DNA of 64,000 nt from Streptomyces sp. NBC_01283 (GTDB lineage Bacteria > Actinomycetota > Actinomycetes > Streptomycetales > Streptomycetaceae): positions 1,550,001-1,614,000 of the forward strand of contig NZ_CP108430.1 in assembly GCF_041435335.1 (NCBI RefSeq), given 5' to 3'. The notes beneath the pieces are model-generated. The model saw nothing but the letters and a program-made list of their open reading frames with translations, did not search any database and was not told where the DNA came from. The position numbers and the translations under genes are program-made. Shown here piece by piece: positions 60,643-64,000 of this stretch. The first letter of the stretch is position 1, and each line of letters starts with the position of its first letter.

Positions 60643-61386
60643 TCACCGCAGCAACAGCTGGAGGCCGCCGAGCACCGTCGCCCCGATCACGAGCTGCTCG
60701 AAGAGACGCTGGTTGATCCGGTGCACGGCAGCCTTGCCGATGAGGGCGCCCGGCAGGACGAAGAGCACGAGGGCCGCGTCGAGCAGCAGCGAGTGCGCGT
60801 CGATCAGGCCGAGGCCCACGCTGAACGGCACTTTGGAGGTGTTCACGATGAGGAAGAACCACGCCGATGTGCCCAGGAAGCTGAGCTTTCGGAAGCCCGC
60901 GGAAAGCAGATACATCGACATGACCGGGCCGCCCGCGTTGGCGACCATGGTGGTGAAGCCGCCGAGCACGCCGTAGGAAGGGGCCTTGAGCCGGGAGCGG
61001 CGCGCGGGTTCGGCCTCGTCCGCGGCGGTCCTGCGGCGCCATAGCGTGACCGCCGCCATCATCAGCAGGATCGCCCCGATCGACGTACGGACGACGGCGT
61101 CGTCGGCCCACATCAGGAAGACCGTGCCCACCACCACACCGCCCGCGACGGCGGGGAACAGCCGCCACAGGGTGGGCCAGTGGGCATGTCTGCGGTAGGT
61201 GAGGACGGCCAGGACGTCGCCCGCGATCAGGATGGGCAGCAGGACGCCCGTCGATTCGCGGGCCGGAAGGATCGCGGCGAAGACCGCCAGGCTGACCGTG
61301 TTGGCCCCGCTGACGGCGGTCTTCGAGAAGCCGACGAGCACTGCCGCGGCGGCGAGCGCGGCGAAACCCCAGATAGATATGTCCAT
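60643..61386 (-). CDS. TSUP (TauE/SafE) family permease
   Basis: A 247-residue membrane protein with seven to eight TM helices. SIWGFAALAAAAVLVGFSKT gives the first repeat (GFxxG-type motif), with the second at APSYGVLGGFTTMVANAGGP and VMSMYLLSAGFRKLSFLG. Family members export or import sulfite, sulfoacetate or other organosulfur anions; the substrate is not predictable. ATG 61386 is chosen over a start 8 codons earlier because the membrane domain begins there. It is located between the acyl-CoA ligase and cobK on the minus strand, likely its own unit. Confidence 0.92.
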   Translation of the reverse strand: MDISIWGFAALAAAAVLVGFSKTAVSGANTVSLAVFAAILPARESTGVLLPILIAGDVLAVLTYRRHAHWPTLWRLFPAVAGGVVVGTVFLMWADDAVVRTSIGAILLMMAAVTLWRRRTAADEAEPARRSRLKAPSYGVLGGFTTMVANAGGPVMSMYLLSAGFRKLSFLGTSAWFFLIVNTSKVPFSVGLGLIDAHSLLLDAALVLFVLPGALIGKAAVHRINQRLFEQLVIGATVLGGLQLLLR

Positions 61387-61505
61387 GCCGAAAACAAATG
61401 CTAGACCCAACTATCTCAACGCCGTCGGGAGCGGCCACATCCTGGACGCCGGGACACCCCGAACCAGGCAGCCCGAACCAGGCCGCCCGGACCAGACAGC
61501 CCGGA

Positions 61506-63023
61506 CTACGCCCCGCCGTAGGTGACGCGCAGCTCCCGCTTGAGGATCTTCATGCTGGGGCCGAGCGGCAGTTCGCCGGTGAACTCGACGCGGCGCGGGT
61601 ACTTGTGGCGTCCCAGGTGTTCCTTGGACCACGCGGTGATGCCCGCCGCGTCGGGGGCCGAGCCCGGAGCCGCGACGACAACGGCGCAGATCTCCTCGCC
61701 GTGCACGTCGTCGGGCAGGCCGATCACCGCGACCTGCGCGACGTCCGGGTGGCGCATGAGCACCTCCTCGACCTCGCGCGGGTAGACGTTGAAGCCGCCG
61801 CGGATGATGACGTCCTTCTTGCGGTCGACGATGGCCAGGAACCCGTCGGCGTCCTTGGTGCCGAGGTCACCGGTACGGAACCAGCCGTCGACGACGGCCT
61901 CGGCGGTCGCCTCCGGGCGCCCCAGGTAGCCGGAGAAGACGTTGTGTCCGCGGACCACCACCTCACCCAGCTCGCCGGCCGGCAGGAGCTCGATCCGCCC
62001 CTCGACGTCGGCTCGGGCGATCTCCACGTCGACGCCCCACAGCGGGTGGCCGATGCTGCCCGCCCTGGTGCCGTAGACGGGCTGGTTCACAGAGGCGGTG
62101 GGCGAGGTCTCGGAGAGCCCGTAGCCCTCGTAGACCGGTACGCCGAAGGCCTCCTCGAAGCGTTCCAGTACGGCCATGGGCAGCGAGGCGCCGCCGGAGA
62201 TCGCCAGCCGCAGCGTGGGGAGTTCGGGGGCCGTGGCCGCGGCGGCCACGAGGTTCACGTACATCGTGGGCACCCCGTGGAAGGTGTTGACGCCCTCCGC
62301 CGCCATCAGCTCGATGGCCCGCGCCGCGTCGAAGCGCGGCAGCAGGACGAGCGTCGCGCCCGCGCGCCAGGTCGCGTTCATGGAGACGGTCTGACCGAAC
62401 GCGTGGAAGAGCGGGAGGGCGCCGAGCGCGACGTCGTCACCGCGCACGTCGTGGGAGTCGAAGGCGCAGACGGTCGCGTTCATCACCAGGTTGAGGTGGC
62501 TGAGCACGGCGCCCTTGGGGACTCCCGTGGTGCCGCTGGTGTAGAAGACGACGGCGGGGTCGTCGGCGTCACGTGTGACGTAGCTGGGGAGCGGCTCGGC
62601 CGCGCCCGCCAGGGTCTCCAGCTCGCCGTCCCCGCCGAGGGTCAGCATCCGTACGCCGGTGGCGGCGGCTGCGGCCTTGCCCGTCTCCGCCTGCGCGGGG
62701 TGGCACAGCAGCAGGGTGGCGCCGCTGTCGCGCAGGACGTGCTCGACCTCCTCCGCGGAGAGCAGGAGGTGTACGGGGACGACGACGCCGCCCGCGGCGA
62801 GGATCGCGTAATAGGCGCGCGGGAACTCCGCGGTGTTGGGTGCCATCAGGGCCACCCGGTCCCCCGGCCGCACCCCGAGCCCCACCAGCGCCGCCGCCTG
62901 CGCGCGGGCCTGCCTCCACAACTCTCCGAACGTCAGCCGCAGTTCACCCTCGACGAGGGCGGTGCGGTCCGGCCGGCGACGGGCGGGTTCGGCGAGGATC
63001 GCGGCGAGGGACAGCGTGGCCAT
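61506..63023 (-). CDS. long-chain fatty-acid/aryl acyl-CoA ligase (AMP-binding)
   Basis: A 505-residue ANL-family ligase that activates a carboxylic acid with ATP and joins it to CoA. P-loop AVVFYTSGTTGVPKGAVLSH (A3), A5 VYEGYGLSETSPTASVNQPV, A7 DGWFRTGDLGTKDADGFLAI, A8 RKKDVIIRGGFNVYPREVEE and the catalytic Lys in GPSMKILKRELR (A10) are all present, so it should be active. ATG 63023 has GGAG upstream. The thiolase gene ends 50 bases upstream, so acyl activation and thiolysis are probably co-transcribed for fatty or aromatic acid degradation. Confidence 0.95.
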   Translation of the reverse strand: MATLSLAAILAEPARRRPDRTALVEGELRLTFGELWRQARAQAAALVGLGVRPGDRVALMAPNTAEFPRAYYAILAAGGVVVPVHLLLSAEEVEHVLRDSGATLLLCHPAQAETGKAAAAATGVRMLTLGGDGELETLAGAAEPLPSYVTRDADDPAVVFYTSGTTGVPKGAVLSHLNLVMNATVCAFDSHDVRGDDVALGALPLFHAFGQTVSMNATWRAGATLVLLPRFDAARAIELMAAEGVNTFHGVPTMYVNLVAAAATAPELPTLRLAISGGASLPMAVLERFEEAFGVPVYEGYGLSETSPTASVNQPVYGTRAGSIGHPLWGVDVEIARADVEGRIELLPAGELGEVVVRGHNVFSGYLGRPEATAEAVVDGWFRTGDLGTKDADGFLAIVDRKKDVIIRGGFNVYPREVEEVLMRHPDVAQVAVIGLPDDVHGEEICAVVVAAPGSAPDAAGITAWSKEHLGRHKYPRRVEFTGELPLGPSMKILKRELRVTYGGA

Positions 63024-63073
63024 GGGTGGTGCTCCGTTTCCGTACGTTCCGTGCAGCCTTTTCGGGGAGTGAC

Positions 63074-64000
63074 TCAGCCGCGCTCGACGAGCAGCGCGCT
63101 GCCCTGGCCGACGCCCACGCACATCGTGGCGAGGCCGCGGGCGGCGCCGGTGCGGCGCATGCGGTGCAGCAGCGTGGTCAGGATGCGGGCGCCGGAGCAG
63201 CCGAGGGGGTGACCGATGGCGATGGCGCCGCCGGTCGGGTTCACCAGCTCCGGGTCGATGCCCAGGGCGTCGACGCAGGCGAGCGCCTGGGCCGCGAACG
63301 CCTCGTTGAACTCCGCCTCCTGGAGGTCGCCGATGGACCAGCCGACGCGGGCGAGTGCCTTCTGCGTGGCGGGTACGGGCCCGATGCCCATGACGTCCGG
63401 GTGCACACCGGCGGAAGCACCCGCGACGTACCGCCCGAGGGATTCGAGCCCGAGCTCGTTCAGGGCTTCCTCGCTGACGAGGAGGAGTCCGGCCGCGCCG
63501 TCGTTCATCGGCGACGCGTTGCCCGCGGTGACGCTGCCGCCCTTGCGGAAGACGGGACGCAGGCCGCTGAGCTTCTCGTACGAGGTGTCCTCGCGGATGC
63601 ATTCGTCGAGCTCGACGAGGGTGCCGTCGGGCCGGGTGACGGGCAGGATCTCGTCGTCGAAGTGGCCGTTCTTGCGGGCCTCGGTGGCGCGTTGGTGGCT
63701 GCGCAGGGCGAAGGTGTCCTGGCGCTCACGGGAGACGCCGTAGCGCTCGGCGACCTCTTCTGCGGTCTCGCCCATCGCGAGGACGCCGTGCAGGTCCTTC
63801 ATCGCCGGGTTGACCAGGCGCCAGCCGAGCCGGGTGTCGGCGGTCTCCATCTTGTGCGGCAGGGCCTCGTCCGGGCGCGGCAGGACGAAGGGGGCGCGGC
63901 TCATCGACTCGGAGCCGCCCGCGAGGACGATGTCGGCCTCGCCGGACGCGATCGTACGGGCGGCGGCGGTGACGGCTTCCATGCCGGAGGCGCAGAGCCG
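63074..64000 (-). CDS. acetyl-CoA acetyltransferase (thiolase), cut by the window end
   Basis: The C-terminal 308 residues of a thiolase; the N-terminus lies beyond base 64000. The nucleophilic Cys is at the very edge (LCASGMEAVTAAARTIASGE). EADIVLAGGSESMSRAPFVL, EFNEAFAAQALACVDALGID, NPTGGAIAIGHPLGCSGARI (catalytic His) and ATMCVGVGQGSALLVERG (second Cys) follow. These are the degradative acetyl-CoA C-acyltransferase signatures. It is probably co-transcribed with the acyl-CoA ligase downstream. Confidence 0.95.
   Translation of the reverse strand, partial: RLCASGMEAVTAAARTIASGEADIVLAGGSESMSRAPFVLPRPDEALPHKMETADTRLGWRLVNPAMKDLHGVLAMGETAEEVAERYGVSRERQDTFALRSHQRATEARKNGHFDDEILPVTRPDGTLVELDECIREDTSYEKLSGLRPVFRKGGSVTAGNASPMNDGAAGLLLVSEEALNELGLESLGRYVAGASAGVHPDVMGIGPVPATQKALARVGWSIGDLQEAEFNEAFAAQALACVDALGIDPELVNPTGGAIAIGHPLGCSGARILTTLLHRMRRTGAARGLATMCVGVGQGSALLVERG

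Overview
The window reads as a high-GC actinomycete chromosome, almost certainly Streptomyces. The signs are near-universal G/C at third codon positions, GTG starts, GGAGG-type ribosome sites, LAL-type LuxR regulators, DUF5994 proteins, a sugar ABC operon without its own ATPase, and cobF/cobK beside a 14-TM MFS pump. This rests on protein resemblance recalled from knowledge; no database was searched.

Layout. (1) 1-12.4 kb is a dormancy/low-oxygen style stress cluster: thioredoxin-like protein, DevS/OsdK-type GAF histidine kinase, two DUF5994 proteins, phosphoketolase, three tandem-domain universal stress proteins and an XRE-PPOX protein. Several partners survive only as fragments (response-regulator HTH, GNAT, HAD/GH65). 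(2) 12.4-15.7 kb holds a complete recA with no recX behind it, an IS5-family element with perfect terminal repeats, and a decayed IS630 transposase that the IS5 copy split from its leader. (3) 15.7-22.5 kb is a polymorphic-toxin locus read leftwards: lipoprotein, secreted protein, small WXG100-like protein, a giant RHS/YD-repeat protein with an ADP-ribosyltransferase-like tip, and a small putative immunity gene. The RHS gene is split by a one-base frameshift. (4) 22.9-24.5 kb has an integrase-core IS with one nonsense codon and a VapBC remnant.

(5) 24.5-48.7 kb is a long block on the minus strand. It contains alpha/beta hydrolases, regulators of four classes (AraC, PucR and two LAL), an LLM monooxygenase with its flavin reductase, an alpha-glucoside-like ABC importer translationally coupled to a LAL regulator, and a hydrolase-lipase-amidohydrolase-transporter-GNAT-hydrolase operon. 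It ends with a YcaC-type hydrolase, DoxX and Dps. (6) 49.3-53.9 kb looks like a decayed second copy of the 44-48 kb modules with reciprocal losses. In the left module Dps is intact and the flavin disulfide oxidoreductase broken; in the right module the oxidoreductase is intact and Dps broken. (7) 53.96-55.16 kb is another integrase-core IS with a frameshifted transposase.

(8) tRNA-Pro(GGG) at 55.55-55.62 kb appears to mark the accessory/core boundary. A decayed copy of its 3' half and downstream flank lies at 0.38-0.58 kb. To its right are core-like genes: DUF309, cobF, MFS exporter, cobK, TSUP permease, acyl-CoA ligase and a thiolase cut by the window end.

The genes fall into four working groups: redox and energy stress (kinase, USPs, phosphoketolase, Dps, DoxX, oxidoreductase), inter-bacterial competition (RHS toxin set), scavenging and detoxification of esters and sugars under LAL/AraC/PucR control, and corrin-ring synthesis at the right edge. 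At least eleven gene remnants in the first 55 kb point to an old, eroding, repeatedly rearranged island.
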